The position numbers and the translations under genes are program-made. The notes under the pieces are model-generated. The model saw only the letters and a program-made list of their open reading frames with translations. It did not search any database and was not told where the DNA came from. Positions 26,921 through 35,814 of a DNA stretch of 36,617 bases are shown here, piece by piece. Origin of the DNA: an uncultured Caulobacterales bacterium (GTDB taxonomy: Bacteria > Pseudomonadota > Alphaproteobacteria > Caulobacterales > Caulobacteraceae); the NCBI GenBank assembly GCA_903851655.1, contig CAINOV010000300.1:1-36617 (forward strand). The letters are read 5' to 3'. Each line of letters starts with the position of its first letter. Within the stretch, counting starts at the first letter, position 1.

Positions 26921-27042
26921 AAATCCCCCCGGACCGCCCGGAATCGCCTTGCGCATCCACGGATTGTTAAGCCGAAGCCTTGCCAAAGTGCCTGCGCATC
27001 AACACTTCCTGAGCCGTCGAGACGCGCCGCGGCGTCGTTTCG

Positions 27043-27070
27043 TTGACTTGCCGGAAGGGGCGTCTAAAAG
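27043..27070 (+). promoter_or_regulatory. Candidate promoter of the succinate dehydrogenase operon
   Basis: TTGACT at 27043-27048 and TAAAAG at 27065-27070 have 16 bases between them. The first element matches the alphaproteobacterial -35 well and the second is a fair -10. Transcription would start near 27077, leaving an untranslated leader of about 85 bases before sdhC. The leader contains a small hairpin at 27124-27138. Confidence 0.5.
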
Positions 27071-27123
27071 TCCGCCCGCGTCCGCCGCCCGGGATGTCCG
27101 GTTGGCGTAACGAAAACTGGACA

Positions 27124-27138
27124 GGCTCGTCGCGAGCC
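27124..27138 (+). other. Hairpin in the sdhC leader
   Basis: GGCTCG and CGAGCC form a perfect 6-bp stem around TCG, 24 bases before the sdhC ATG. It lies between the candidate promoter and the start codon. As DNA it is an inverted repeat that could be a small operator; as RNA it is a stable stem-loop next to the ribosome site. No family is recognised. Confidence 0.4.
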
Positions 27139-27162
27139 GTCGAGCTGGAGAACAGAACGCAT

Positions 27163-27582
27163 ATGGCCGAGGCCACCTCCACCGGAAAGGGCGTCCGGAG
27201 CCGCCCCACCTCCCCCCACCTGCAGGTCTGGCGCTGGCATGTCACCATGGCGGCGTCGATCCTCACCCGCGCCACGGGCGTCGCCCTCTATGGCGGCGCG
27301 GTGATCGCGGCGGTGTGGTTCGCGGCCCTGATGGTGGGGCCGGACGCCTATGGGCCGGTGATGGTCGTTCTCGGGTCCTGGCTCGGCAAGCTGGTGATGT
27401 TCGGCCTGACCTTTTCCGTCTTCTATCACTTGGCCGCCGGCCTTCGGCACCTGGTCTGGGACGCCGGCGCCGGCTTCAACCCGCATACGGCCAACATGAG
27501 CGCGGTGGGGGCTATCGCCTTCGCCCTGGTCGCGGCGGTCGTGGTCTGGGCGCTGGCCATCCAGACGGGAGCGGTCCGTTGA
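27163..27582 (+). CDS. sdhC: Succinate dehydrogenase cytochrome b556 subunit SdhC
   Basis: A 139-residue membrane anchor with three hydrophobic helices. The signature SPHLQVWRWH, then SILTRATGVALY, forms part of the quinone site. FYHLAAGLRHLVWD holds the expected heme b ligand His and the conserved Arg-His. Together with SdhD it anchors the dehydrogenase to the inner membrane and passes electrons to ubiquinone. The ATG at 27163 gives a normal N-terminus. Its TGA overlaps the sdhD TTG start. Confidence 0.95.
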   Translation: MAEATSTGKGVRSRPTSPHLQVWRWHVTMAASILTRATGVALYGGAVIAAVWFAALMVGPDAYGPVMVVLGSWLGKLVMFGLTFSVFYHLAAGLRHLVWDAGAGFNPHTANMSAVGAIAFALVAAVVVWALAIQTGAVR

Positions 27583-27983
27583 GCGGCGGCGGCGAGTTCC
27601 GCACGGCGCTGGGCCGGGCCCGGGGCCTGGGTTCCGCCCACCATGGGGTCAGCGCCTTCATCGTCGAGCGCTCGACCTCCGTCGCCCTGGTTCCCCTCTG
27701 CCTGTGGGCGGTCTATGCGGCGATCAAGGTGGCGCCCCTGGGCTATGAGAGCGCCGTCCTGATGCTGCGCCAGCCGGTCAACGCGATCCTGTCGCTGCTG
27801 CTGGTGGGCGTGTCCTTCCTGCACATGCGGGTGGGCCTGCGGGTGGTCATCGAGGACTATGTGCACACCCCCGCCGCCAAGATCGCGGCCCTTCTGGCCA
27901 ACAGCGCCCTGTGCTGGCTCGGCTGGGCGGTCGCCACCTTCTCCATCCTGTGGGTCGCCTTCGTCGGCGGCCCGGTTCACTAG
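27579..27983 (+). CDS. sdhD: Succinate dehydrogenase membrane anchor SdhD
   Basis: A 134-residue membrane subunit with three hydrophobic helices. LGSAHHGVSAFIVERSTSV is the family's N-terminal signature, and FLHMRVGLRVVIEDYVHT carries the heme and quinone region (His and Asp-Tyr). No ATG fits before the signature. The likely start is the TTG at 27579, which overlaps the sdhC stop (TTGA) and has GGGAG upstream. Translation is therefore coupled to sdhC. Confidence 0.92.
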   Translation: MSGGGEFRTALGRARGLGSAHHGVSAFIVERSTSVALVPLCLWAVYAAIKVAPLGYESAVLMLRQPVNAILSLLLVGVSFLHMRVGLRVVIEDYVHTPAAKIAALLANSALCWLGWAVATFSILWVAFVGGPVH

Positions 27984-28001
27984 TCGGACGGTCAAAAGAG
28001 C

Positions 28002-29789
28002 ATGGCTCAGTACAGCTTCGTCGATCACAGCTATGACGTCGTCGTCGTCGGCGCCGGCGGGTCCGGTCTCCGCGCCGCCCTCGGGTGCGCCCAGGCGGGT
28101 CTGAAGACCGCCTGCGTGTCCAAGGTGTTCCCCACCCGCAGCCACACCGTGGCGGCGCAGGGCGGCATCTCGGCCAGCCTCGGCAACATGGGCGACGACG
28201 ACTGGCGCTGGCACATGTACGACACCGTCAAGGGGTCCGACTGGCTGGGCGACCAGGACGCCATCGAATATCTGTGCCGCAACGCCCCCGCGGCGGTGTA
28301 CGAGCTGGAGCACTGGGGCGTGCCGTTCTCGCGCACGGACGAGGGCCGGATCTACCAGCGCGCCTTCGGCGGCATGACCAAGAACTACGGCGAAGGCCCG
28401 ATCCAGCGCACCTGCGCGGCGGCCGACCGGACCGGTCACGCCATCCTGCACACCCTCTACGGCCAGTCGGTCCGCAACTCGGTGGAGTTCTTCATCGAGT
28501 ATTTCGCCCTGGACCTGATCATGGACGAGGGCGTCTGCCGCGGCGTGACGGCCTGGAAGCTGGACGACGGCACCCTGCACCGCTTCTCCGCCCAGCTGGT
28601 CATCCTGGCCACCGGCGGGTATGGCCGCGGCTACTTCTCCTGCACCTCGGCGCACACCTGCACCGGGGACGGCAACGCCATGGTGCTCCGCGCCGGCCTG
28701 CCCCTGCAGGACATGGAGTTCGTCCAGTTCCACCCCACCGGCATCTATGGCGCCGGCTGCCTGATCACCGAGGGCGCCCGGGGCGAGGGCGGCTATCTGA
28801 CCAATTCGGAAGGGGAGCGCTTCATGGAGCGCTACGCCCCCTCCGCCAAGGACCTGGCCAGCCGCGACGTGGTCAGCCGGGCCATGACCGTGGAGATCCG
28901 CGAAGGTCGCGGCGTGGGCCCGAACAAGGACCACATCCACCTGCACCTGGATCACCTCGACCCGAAGATCCTGCACGAGCGCCTGCCGGGCATTTCGGAA
29001 AGCGCCAAGGTGTTCGCCGGGGTCGACGTGACCAAGGAGCCGATCCCGGTGCTGCCGACGGTGCACTACAACATGGGCGGCATTCCCTGTAACTACCACG
29101 GGGAGGTGCTGACCAAGGTTGGCGGCGATCCGGACAAGGTCGTCCCGGGCCTGATGGCCGTGGGCGAGGCCGCCTGCGTCTCGGTGCACGGCGCCAACCG
29201 CCTCGGCTCCAACTCCCTCACCGACCTGGTGGTGTTCGGCCGCGCCGCCGGCCTGCGCGCCGCGGAGATCGCCGAGAAGGGCGCCAAGGTCCCCGAACCC
29301 AAGGCGGCCTGGACCGACTCGCACCTGGCCCGCTTCGACCGCTTCCGCAACGCCGCGGGCTCCGAGCCCACGGCCAAGCTGCGGCTGGAGATGCAGCGCG
29401 CCATGCAGGAGGACGTGGCGGTGTTCCGCACCGACGAGACCCTGCAGAACGGCGTCCAGCGGATCACCGACGTCTATCAGCGCTCCAAGGACATCCGCGT
29501 CTCCGACCGGGGTCTGATCTGGAACACCGATCTGATGGAGACGCTGGAGTTCGACAACCTGATCGGCCAGGCGGCGGTGACGGTGGCCTCGGCGGCCAAC
29601 CGGCAGGAGAGCCGCGGCGCCCACGCCCGGGAGGACTTCAAGGACCGCAACGACCAGGAGTGGATGAAGCACACCCTGGCCTGGTTCGACCCGAAGACCG
29701 GCGGCGTGGCCATCGATTACCGGCCGGTGCACGCCTATACCCTCACCAACGACATCTCCTACATCGCGCCCAAGGCGCGGGTGTACTGA
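28002..29789 (+). CDS. sdhA: Succinate dehydrogenase flavoprotein subunit SdhA
   Basis: A 595-residue FAD enzyme oxidising succinate to fumarate. Seen: the dinucleotide loop [31 protein letters not shown] with His48, the expected covalent FAD attachment site; FHPTGIYG; and [18 protein letters not shown]. The C-terminal [13 protein letters not shown] is typical of the alpha/mitochondrial type. It starts 18 bases after sdhD. The SDHAF4-like factor at 441-656 would act on this subunit. Confidence 0.98.
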   Translation: MAQYSFVDHSYDVVVVGAGGSGLRAALGCAQAGLKTACVSKVFPTRSHTVAAQGGISASLGNMGDDDWRWHMYDTVKGSDWLGDQDAIEYLCRNAPAAVYELEHWGVPFSRTDEGRIYQRAFGGMTKNYGEGPIQRTCAAADRTGHAILHTLYGQSVRNSVEFFIEYFALDLIMDEGVCRGVTAWKLDDGTLHRFSAQLVILATGGYGRGYFSCTSAHTCTGDGNAMVLRAGLPLQDMEFVQFHPTGIYGAGCLITEGARGEGGYLTNSEGERFMERYAPSAKDLASRDVVSRAMTVEIREGRGVGPNKDHIHLHLDHLDPKILHERLPGISESAKVFAGVDVTKEPIPVLPTVHYNMGGIPCNYHGEVLTKVGGDPDKVVPGLMAVGEAACVSVHGANRLGSNSLTDLVVFGRAAGLRAAEIAEKGAKVPEPKAAWTDSHLARFDRFRNAAGSEPTAKLRLEMQRAMQEDVAVFRTDETLQNGVQRITDVYQRSKDIRVSDRGLIWNTDLMETLEFDNLIGQAAVTVASAANRQESRGAHAREDFKDRNDQEWMKHTLAWFDPKTGGVAIDYRPVHAYTLTNDISYIAPKARVY

Positions 29790-29812
29790 CGCTCAAGGGC
29801 CCAGGAAACGTC

Positions 29813-30595
29813 ATGGTTCAGTTCACGCTCCCCCGGAATTCCAAGATCACCAAGGGAAAGCACTTTCCCGCGCCGGAGGGCGCCAAGAAGGTGAAGACCT
29901 TCAAGATCTACCGGTATGACCCGGAGACCGGCGCCAATCCCCGCTGGGACACGTTCGACGTGGCGGTGGACCAGTGCGGACCGATGGTGCTGGACGCCAT
30001 CCTCCACATCAAGAACACCATGGATCCGAGCCTCGCCTTCCGCCGGTCCTGCCGGGAGGGGGTCTGCGGCTCCTGCGCCATGAACATCGGCGGCCGCAAC
30101 ACCCTGGCCTGCACCCACGCCTGGGACGAGGTCCCCGGCGACGCGGTGCAGATCTCGCCCCTGCCGCAGATGCCGGTGCTGAAGGACCTGATCCCGGACC
30201 TGACCCTGTTCTTCGCCCAGTATTCCTCCATCGAGCCCTGGCTGCACACCGACACCCCCATGCCGCAGAAGGAATGGACCCAGTCGCCGAAGGACCGGGC
30301 CAAGCTGGACGGCCTGTATGAGTGCATCCTGTGCGCCTGCTGCACCACCTCCTGCCCCTCCTACTGGTGGAACGGGGAGAAGTACCTGGGTCCCGCCGCG
30401 CTGCTGCAGGCCTATCGCTGGCTGGTGGACAGCCGGGACGAGGCCATCGGCGACCGGCTGGACGATCTCGAGGACCCGTTCAAGCTGTACCGCTGCCATA
30501 CCATCATGAACTGCGCCCAGGTCTGCCCCAAGGGGCTGAACCCGGCCAAGGCGATCGCCGGCATCAAGCGGATGCTAGTCGAACGCGTCGTCTGA
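29813..30595 (+). CDS. sdhB: Succinate dehydrogenase iron-sulfur subunit SdhB
   Basis: A 260-residue subunit with three iron-sulfur centres. The [2Fe-2S] ligands are Cys80, Cys85, Cys88 and Cys100 in CREGVCGSC and TLAC. The ferredoxin-like half has [16 protein letters not shown] (Cys171, Cys174, Cys177 for [4Fe-4S], Cys181 for [3Fe-4S]) and [17 protein letters not shown]. It moves electrons from FAD to ubiquinone. The ATG at 29813 follows CAGGAAA. It completes the operon sdhCDAB. Confidence 0.98.
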   Translation: MVQFTLPRNSKITKGKHFPAPEGAKKVKTFKIYRYDPETGANPRWDTFDVAVDQCGPMVLDAILHIKNTMDPSLAFRRSCREGVCGSCAMNIGGRNTLACTHAWDEVPGDAVQISPLPQMPVLKDLIPDLTLFFAQYSSIEPWLHTDTPMPQKEWTQSPKDRAKLDGLYECILCACCTTSCPSYWWNGEKYLGPAALLQAYRWLVDSRDEAIGDRLDDLEDPFKLYRCHTIMNCAQVCPKGLNPAKAIAGIKRMLVERVV

Positions 30596-30623
30596 TCCTC
30601 AGGTCTTCAAGGGGTAACCTGCC

Positions 30624-31295
30624 GTGGCGCGCTCCATGACCCGGCCCGCGGGCTTTCTCGCTCTGGTGCTGGCCGCCGCCCTGGCGGCGACGGCGGCGGT
30701 CGCCCTCCTGGCGTCGCCCGCGCCGGCGGAGGCGCCGGTGGTCCTGCCCAATGGCGGCATCCACAGCCTGACCCGGGACGAGGACAGGATCCGTACGCTG
30801 TTGACCGAGGCCGGCTGGGTCTCCCCCGGTCTGTCGAAGACCCGCTGGCTCTACATGGTGTCGTTCCGCTCGTGCCCGGACTGCATCCGCTTCGAGACGG
30901 AACAGTTTCCCGACGTGCACAAGGCCGGCATCGACACCCGTGTGATCCTGGTCGCCCGGCGCAACCGCTCCACGGCGCCGGAGCGCAGCGGCGTCGCGGA
31001 GATCTGGGCCCACCGGGACTGGAGGACCTTCGAGACCTGGACCGGCATGCCGGTGGACGCCTGGACCGCTGACGGCCTGCCGTCCGCGGACACCGACCCC
31101 GCCCGCGCGGCGCTTCTGGAAAAATCCCGGGCCCTGGTCGACGCCCTGAAGCCGCTTCTGGAAGAAAATGGCGTGCGCTTCGCCTATCCGACCCTGATCT
31201 GGCAGGGCCCGGACGGTCACCTGCGCGGCTGCGCCTGCGAGGACCAGATCACCTATCCCTATATCCGCGCCGAACTGGGCCTGCCCAAGGGCTGA
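30624..31295 (+). CDS. Periplasmic thioredoxin-fold protein with CPDC motif
   Basis: A 223-residue protein with an N-terminal hydrophobic segment (about residues 10-30, signal peptide or anchor). VSFRSCPDCIRFE gives a Cys84-x-x-Cys87 redox motif, and FAYPTLIWQGPDG has the Pro189 expected at the cis-Pro position of thioredoxin folds. A second pair, Cys203 and Cys205, sits in GCACED near the end. The fold suggests a disulfide oxidoreductase or thiol-based sensor on the periplasmic side; no family name is certain. The GTG at 30624 has AAGGGG upstream; an ATG at 30636 is the alternative. It follows sdhB by 28 bases and meets folC in a shared TGATCA. Confidence 0.75.
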   Translation: MARSMTRPAGFLALVLAAALAATAAVALLASPAPAEAPVVLPNGGIHSLTRDEDRIRTLLTEAGWVSPGLSKTRWLYMVSFRSCPDCIRFETEQFPDVHKAGIDTRVILVARRNRSTAPERSGVAEIWAHRDWRTFETWTGMPVDAWTADGLPSADTDPARAALLEKSRALVDALKPLLEENGVRFAYPTLIWQGPDGHLRGCACEDQITYPYIRAELGLPKG

Positions 31296-32612
31296 TCAGG
31301 TCGGCCAGGTGTCCGGCGACAGGCCCAGGGCCTCCCCCGCCAGATAGAGCGACCCGCAGATCAGGATATGGCCGGAGACTCCGGTCCCGGTCGCCATCCG
31401 CACCGCCCGGGTCACGTCCGACGCCGTTTCCGACGCCAGCCCCAGGCCCTGCGCCACAGCGGCGAGGTCCGCCGGCGCCGCCGCCGCAGACGCGCTGAAC
31501 CCGGTCAGTATGAGCCGCGCCCCAAGGTCGCGGAACGGCGCGAGCACGCCGGCGGCGTCCTTGTTGGCCAGCAGTCCCAGGATCACCGTCAGCGGCCGGC
31601 CGTCCCGGGCCTGCAGGCTGCGCAGATGTTCCGCCACGGCGCAGGCGGCGTGGGGATTGTGGCCGCCGTCCAGCCAGAGGTCGGACCCGGACTGCGCCGC
31701 CAGCTCCGCCAGCGGGCCGTCGGTCAGCCGCTGCATGCGGGCGGGCCAGGTGACGGTCTTCAGGCCCGTGGCGAGGGCGTCGGCGTCGATCCGCGGGTCC
31801 CCGAGCGCCAGGGCGGCGGCGATGGCGAGACCGGCGTTGTCCACCTGATGCGCCCCCGGCAGCGCCGGCGGCGGCAGGTCCAGCAGTCGATCCGGTCCCT
31901 GGAACGCCACCCCGTCGCCTTCGCGCCAGATGTCGAAATCCACGCCCATCCAGCCCAGCGTCGCGCCCACGGCCCGGGCCTGCGCCTCGATCGCCCCGCG
32001 GGCGGCGTCCGCCTGGCGGGCGACCACGCCGCGACCGCCCGGCTTCAGGATTCCGGCCTTTTCCCGGGCGATCCCCGCCAGATCGTCCCCGAGGAACTCC
32101 TTGTGGTCGTAGTCCACCGGCGCGATCACCGCGACGTCGGGGCGGGGAATGATGTTGGTGGCGTCGAACCGGCCGCCCAGTCCGACCTCGATGATGGCGA
32201 GGTCGGCCGGATGGGCGGCGAAGGCGTGGAAGGCCGCGGCGGCGGTGATCTCGAAGAAGGTGATGGGCGCGCCGGCGTTGACCCGCTCCACCTCGTCCAG
32301 CACGGCGGCCAGCTCTGCATCGCTGATCAGGGTTCCCGCCAGGCGGATGCGCTCGGCGAAGCGGACCAGATGCGGCGAGGTGTAGACATGCGTCCGCAGC
32401 CCCGCCGCCTCGGCGATCGCCCGGAGAAACGCCGTGGTCGAGCCCTTGCCGTTGGTGCCGGCCACATGAATCACGGGCGGCAGCCGGCGCTCCGGCCGTC
32501 CGAGGGCCACGCACAGGCGGTCGACCCGCTCCAGGGACAGGTCGATCTTTTTCGGGTGCAGCCTCTGCAGCCGCGCCAGCGCCGCGTCATGGGCGCCCAG
32601 ATGGTCGCTCAC
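31296..32612 (-). CDS. folC: Bifunctional dihydrofolate/folylpolyglutamate synthase
   Basis: A 438-residue Mur-ligase-family enzyme that adds glutamate to dihydropteroate and extends the folate polyglutamate tail. Seen: the P-loop [41 protein letters not shown] and the conserved [13 protein letters not shown], then [21 protein letters not shown] marks the C-terminal domain. The start is a GTG at 32612 overlapping the ABC exporter stop (GTGA), so translation is coupled to the exporter. Length is normal (420-440). Confidence 0.95.
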   Translation of the reverse strand: MSDHLGAHDAALARLQRLHPKKIDLSLERVDRLCVALGRPERRLPPVIHVAGTNGKGSTTAFLRAIAEAAGLRTHVYTSPHLVRFAERIRLAGTLISDAELAAVLDEVERVNAGAPITFFEITAAAAFHAFAAHPADLAIIEVGLGGRFDATNIIPRPDVAVIAPVDYDHKEFLGDDLAGIAREKAGILKPGGRGVVARQADAARGAIEAQARAVGATLGWMGVDFDIWREGDGVAFQGPDRLLDLPPPALPGAHQVDNAGLAIAAALALGDPRIDADALATGLKTVTWPARMQRLTDGPLAELAAQSGSDLWLDGGHNPHAACAVAEHLRSLQARDGRPLTVILGLLANKDAAGVLAPFRDLGARLILTGFSASAAAAPADLAAVAQGLGLASETASDVTRAVRMATGTGVSGHILICGSLYLAGEALGLSPDTWPT

Positions 32613-34471
32613 CCCTGCGCCTGCTCCACTTCCGGCGACCCGGCGGCGGGCGCGGCGCCGAACTGCAATTCGGCCAGATGGGCGTAGAGGCCGCCACGGG
32701 CGATCAGCTCCGCGTGCCGGCCCTCCTCCACCACCCGGCCCCCGTCCATCACCACGATCCGGTCGGCGTTCTGCACGGTGGCCAGCCGGTGGGCGATGAC
32801 CAGGGTGGTGCGCCCGCTCATGGCCTTGGACAGGGCCAGTTGCACCAGCCGTTCATTCTCTGCGTCCAGGGCGCTGGTGGCCTCGTCCAGCAGAAGGATC
32901 GGCGCGTCCCGAACCAGGGCGCGGGCGATGGCGATCCGCTGGCGCTGGCCGCCGGACAGGGTCTTGCCCCGCTCCCCCAGGGACTGGTCGAACCCGTCCG
33001 GAAGGGCCGCGATGAAGCCTGCCGCCTCGGACGCCGCGGCGGCGGACTCGATCTCCGCCCGGGTGGCGGCTTCCCGGCCGAACCGGATATTGTCGAGGGC
33101 CGAGCCGGAGAAGAGGGACGCGTCCTGCGCCACCAGCGCCATCCGCGCCCGGACCTCGGCGGGATCGGCGTCCCGCAGGTCCACCCCGTCCAGGGCGATG
33201 ATCCCGGACTGGGGGTCATAGAAGCGCAGCAGCAGACGGAGCACCGTGCTCTTCCCCGCGCCGGACGGTCCCACCAGGGCGACGGTCTCCCCCGGGCGGA
33301 CGCTGAAGGTCAGACCGTTCAGCGCCGGCAGGTCCGGACGACCGGGATAGGCGAAGCGGACATCGGCGAAGGACAGGGCGCCCCCCGCCGGCCGGGGCAG
33401 CGCCTTCGGCTGGCTGGGGGCGGCGATGGAGGGCGTGGCGGTCAGGATCTCGTCGATCCGCGCCATGGCCCCGGACGCCTTCTGCACCTCGCCCCACACC
33501 TCGCCCAGCACGCCCACGGACCCCGCCGCCAGCACCGCGAGGAACAGGAACTGCAGGATCTGGCCGTTGCTCATCTCGTGGGCGTGAACCAGGGTGACGC
33601 CCAACCACAGGACCGCAGCGATCCCCGTGGTGACCAGGGAAATGACCAGGGCCGTCATGATCGCCCGGGCGCCCACCCGCGCCACCGACGCATCGAAGGC
33701 CGACTCGACGGACTGGGCGAAGCGCTGGGCGGCGAAGCCCTCACGGCCAAAGGCCTGGACCGTCTCGAGCTGGTCCAGGGTTTCCCCCGCATAGCCGACC
33801 GCGTCGGCGAAGCGGTCCTGCGCCCGGACCGACAGGCCGCGCACCCGCCGACCGAACACGAACAGGGGCACGATGACGATGGGAACCAGGGCGACCACGC
33901 CCAGGGTCAGCTTCACGGAGACGCTGAGCATCATGGCCATGGCGCCCAGGATCATCAGGGCGTTGCGCAGCACCATCGACATGGTGACCCCGGCCATGCT
34001 CTCGACAATGGCCATGTCCGTGGTCATGCGCGACAGCACCTCGCCCGTGCGGACCTGCATGAACCAGGCCTGGTCCAGGGTCAGGACGTGGGCGTAGACG
34101 TTGCGGCGAAGATCGGCGATCACCCGCTCGCCCAGACGCGTGACCCAGTAGAACCGGGCCGCCGTGGCGAAGGCCAGAGCCAGGGCCACCCCGAGCGCGA
34201 CGAAGAAGTCCGTGAGACTGAACCCGTGGTCCACCGCCAGTCGCAGGGCGCTGGTCACGCCCAAGGTCGCCCCGGTCGACAGCAGCAGGAACAGGATCGC
34301 AAGCGCCGCCATCCGCCAGTGCGCCAGGACCAGCGGCGCCAGACGCCGCAGGGGTCGCAGGTCGCGGGACTTCTCGCGCTTGTCCTTCGCGGCCAGGATC
34401 TCGGCGGCCAGCAGCGCGCCGCCGGACGGACGACCCTCGGCCTCGGTTGCGCCCGAAGAGGCAGCAGTCAT
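32609..34471 (-). CDS. ABC exporter, fused membrane and ATPase domains (MsbA-like)
   Basis: A 620-residue half-transporter. The N-terminal 50 residues are a cytoplasmic extension. Six membrane helices of the type I exporter fold follow to about residue 340. The ATPase domain has Walker [10 protein letters not shown] near residue 405, Q-loop [10 protein letters not shown], signature [15 protein letters not shown], Walker [13 protein letters not shown] and switch His in VIAHRL. MsbA-like members move lipid A or other amphipathic molecules outward; drugs are an alternative. The ATG at 34471 is preceded by AGGAG. The gene overlaps folC by four bases and is divergent from rpmE. Confidence 0.92.
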   Translation of the reverse strand: MTAASSGATEAEGRPSGGALLAAEILAAKDKREKSRDLRPLRRLAPLVLAHWRMAALAILFLLLSTGATLGVTSALRLAVDHGFSLTDFFVALGVALALAFATAARFYWVTRLGERVIADLRRNVYAHVLTLDQAWFMQVRTGEVLSRMTTDMAIVESMAGVTMSMVLRNALMILGAMAMMLSVSVKLTLGVVALVPIVIVPLFVFGRRVRGLSVRAQDRFADAVGYAGETLDQLETVQAFGREGFAAQRFAQSVESAFDASVARVGARAIMTALVISLVTTGIAAVLWLGVTLVHAHEMSNGQILQFLFLAVLAAGSVGVLGEVWGEVQKASGAMARIDEILTATPSIAAPSQPKALPRPAGGALSFADVRFAYPGRPDLPALNGLTFSVRPGETVALVGPSGAGKSTVLRLLLRFYDPQSGIIALDGVDLRDADPAEVRARMALVAQDASLFSGSALDNIRFGREAATRAEIESAAAASEAAGFIAALPDGFDQSLGERGKTLSGGQRQRIAIARALVRDAPILLLDEATSALDAENERLVQLALSKAMSGRTTLVIAHRLATVQNADRIVVMDGGRVVEEGRHAELIARGGLYAHLAELQFGAAPAAGSPEVEQAQG

Positions 34472-34515
34472 GTGGGCGCTCCTGAAATCATCATAACATC
34501 TCGACTCTCGCCCTA

Positions 34516-34531
34516 CCCTATTGCCATAGGG
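34516..34531. repeat. Short inverted repeat between the ABC exporter and rpmE
   Basis: CCCTA and TAGGG flank TTGCCA as a perfect 5-bp inverted repeat, in the 171-base divergent region. The central TTGCCA could also be a -35 for rpmE, but a convincing -10 is missing. It might be an operator; this is weak evidence. Confidence 0.3.
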
Positions 34532-34563
34532 GCAGGCCTTCGTGTACAGGCTCGCGACTTGGC

Positions 34564-34584
34564 GGCCCGCTGGATTGGCGGGCC
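34564..34584 (+). other. Hairpin in the rpmE leader
   Basis: GGCCCGC and GCGGGCC form a perfect 7-bp stem around TGGATTG, about 58 bases before the rpmE ATG. TTCGCTATTCTT follows, so it resembles an attenuator. L31 genes in other phyla have known leader RNAs that respond to the ribosomal protein; none is recognised here. Confidence 0.4.
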
Positions 34585-34642
34585 TTCGCTATTCTTCGCC
34601 CGGGCGCATCCCGCCAGGGCCTTAAGTCGGTTGGACCGCCCT

Positions 34643-34870
34643 ATGAAACAAGACATTCACCCGGACTATCACTTCATCAACGTCGTGATGACCAACGGCA
34701 CCACCTACCGCACGCGCTCCACCTACGGCAAGGAGGGCGCGACCCTGAATCTCGACATTGACCCGTCGACCCACCCGGCCTGGACCGGCGGTCAGCAGCA
34801 TCTGCTGGACCGCGGCGGCCGCGTGTCGCGCTTCAACGCCAAGTTCGCCGGCTTCACCGGCAAGCGCTGA
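34643..34870 (+). CDS. rpmE: 50S ribosomal protein L31
   Basis: A 75-residue ribosomal protein recognised by [19 protein letters not shown], the alphaproteobacterial insert [13 protein letters not shown], and HPAWTGGQ. It has no cysteine at all, so it is the zinc-independent (C-) form. L31 bridges the two ribosomal subunits. A clear intrinsic terminator follows the stop. Confidence 0.97.
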   Translation: MKQDIHPDYHFINVVMTNGTTYRTRSTYGKEGATLNLDIDPSTHPAWTGGQQHLLDRGGRVSRFNAKFAGFTGKR

Positions 34871-34900
34871 ACCGGACCCTCGGGTCACCGGAAGACGACA

Positions 34901-34931
34901 AGCCCCCGCGGCGCGCTGCGGGGGCTTCTTT
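34901..34931 (+). terminator. Intrinsic terminator of rpmE
   Basis: AGCCCCCGC pairs perfectly with GCGGGGGCT across an 8-base loop, followed by TCTTT. It starts 31 bases after the rpmE stop. This is the only clear plus-strand terminator in the window. Confidence 0.85.
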
Positions 34932-34965
34932 GCGTCACGATCCCGGCGGTCGGATCGCGTGGCCA

Positions 34966-35002
34966 GAAAAAAGGGCTGGCCGGAGCTTGTCCGACCAGCC
35001 CT
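34966..35002 (-). terminator. Intrinsic terminator of gcrA
   Basis: On the minus strand AGGGCTGGTCGG pairs with CCGGCCAGCCCT over 12 positions (one G-T) around a 7-base loop, running into TTTTT. A second hairpin, GGGGCCGCG with CGCGGCCCC at 35019-35042, lies closer to the gcrA stop and lacks a T run. Confidence 0.85.
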
Positions 35003-35051
35003 CTCGCCGGAAGTTTGCGGGGCCGCGGTGGGGCGCGGCCCCATCAGACAC

Positions 35052-35591
35052 TCAGATATACCGGCGAAGGGACCGGGCCAGTTCGGAGCCATCGCTCCGG
35101 CGGGCCTTTTTCTGCTGCGGCTGATAGGCGACCCGGGCGTGCTCGACGCAGTAGGGGCCGTCGTCTCCCCCCGTGCGGCGACCGCAGAAGCTGAAGCCGT
35201 CCGTAGCGGGGTCGCCGATGGGCCACTTGCACATGTGGGCGCCCAGGGTCAGCACCGTCGCGGAGCCCGGCTCCTCGTGGCGATAGGCGGGCGCCGAGGG
35301 GGCGGGCGCAGCCATGACCGGCTGCGCCGGCGGCGTCGCGGCTTCCGCGCGCCGGGTCGGGAGCGGCGCCGGCATCACGGGACGGGCCGGCCGGGTGGCC
35401 TTGAACGCCGGGCGAGCGGGCTGCGACGGCGCCGCGCGGCCCGAGAGGCCGAGGCGGTGCACCTTGCCGATCACGGCGTTGCGGGTCACGCCGCCCAGCT
35501 GCTTGGCGATCTGGCTCGCGCTCAGACCGTCGAGCCAGAGCTTCTTGAGCGTCGCAACGCGATCTTCGGTCCAGCCGTTGACAGTCTCCAT
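35052..35591 (-). CDS. gcrA: Cell-cycle regulator GcrA
   Basis: A 179-residue GcrA. The N-terminal helix-turn-helix reads NGWTEDRVATLKKLWLDG, then SASQIAKQLGGVTRNAVIGK and VHRLGLSGRA. A Pro/Ala-rich linker covers about residues 50-115. The C-terminal domain has MCKWPIGDP, FCGRR and YCVEHARVAYQP, whose Cys/His residues are conserved. In Caulobacter GcrA binds domain 2 of sigma-70 and activates promoters methylated at GANTC by CcrM. The ATG at 35591 has AGGGGG seven bases upstream. The gene is divergent from the permease across a control region with CtrA-, CcrM- and DnaA-type elements. Confidence 0.96.
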   Translation of the reverse strand: METVNGWTEDRVATLKKLWLDGLSASQIAKQLGGVTRNAVIGKVHRLGLSGRAAPSQPARPAFKATRPARPVMPAPLPTRRAEAATPPAQPVMAAPAPSAPAYRHEEPGSATVLTLGAHMCKWPIGDPATDGFSFCGRRTGGDDGPYCVEHARVAYQPQQKKARRSDGSELARSLRRYI

Positions 35592-35682
35592 GCGCGCCCC
35601 CTGGTGACGTTCCGCCGGCATCTGGCGGAGCTATATGTTGTGTCCAGCCCCGACGAATTTCCGCGGCTGACACCAGATATCG

Positions 35683-35777
35683 TAAACAAACCCTTAAAGT
35701 CCACAATAGGCGCCTTGGCCTTCGTCCACAGGAACTAGATGTTGAATCGGAAATCCGCGGTCGAGATCCGTGGACAA
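35683..35777 (-). promoter_or_regulatory. gcrA control region: CtrA-like site, GAATC and DnaA-box-like cores
   Basis: TAAA-N7-TTAA at 35683-35697 is a seven-of-eight match, read on the minus strand, to the CtrA site TTAA-N7-TTAA. GAATC at 35744-35748 is a CcrM methylation site. TCCACA cores lie at 35700-35705 and 35725-35730, the latter within TCGTCCACA (two changes from TTATCCACA). CGTGGACAA at 35769-35777 is TTGTCCACG on the other strand. In Caulobacter, DnaA activates gcrA, CtrA represses it, and methylation affects its promoter. The region could also serve the divergent permease. Confidence 0.55.
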
Positions 35778-35814
35778 CCTTGCCAAGGCGGCTGTGAGGA
35801 CGCACATCGGAAGT

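Noticed and set aside
27426-29732. A 768-codon minus-strand open frame opposite sdhC, sdhD and sdhA.
   Set aside because: Low-complexity shadow of conserved genes on the other strand, with no start signal or family match.
34490-34495. TATGAT on the minus strand before the ABC exporter.
   Set aside because: A start site from this -10 would fall within the ribosome-binding site, and there is no -35.
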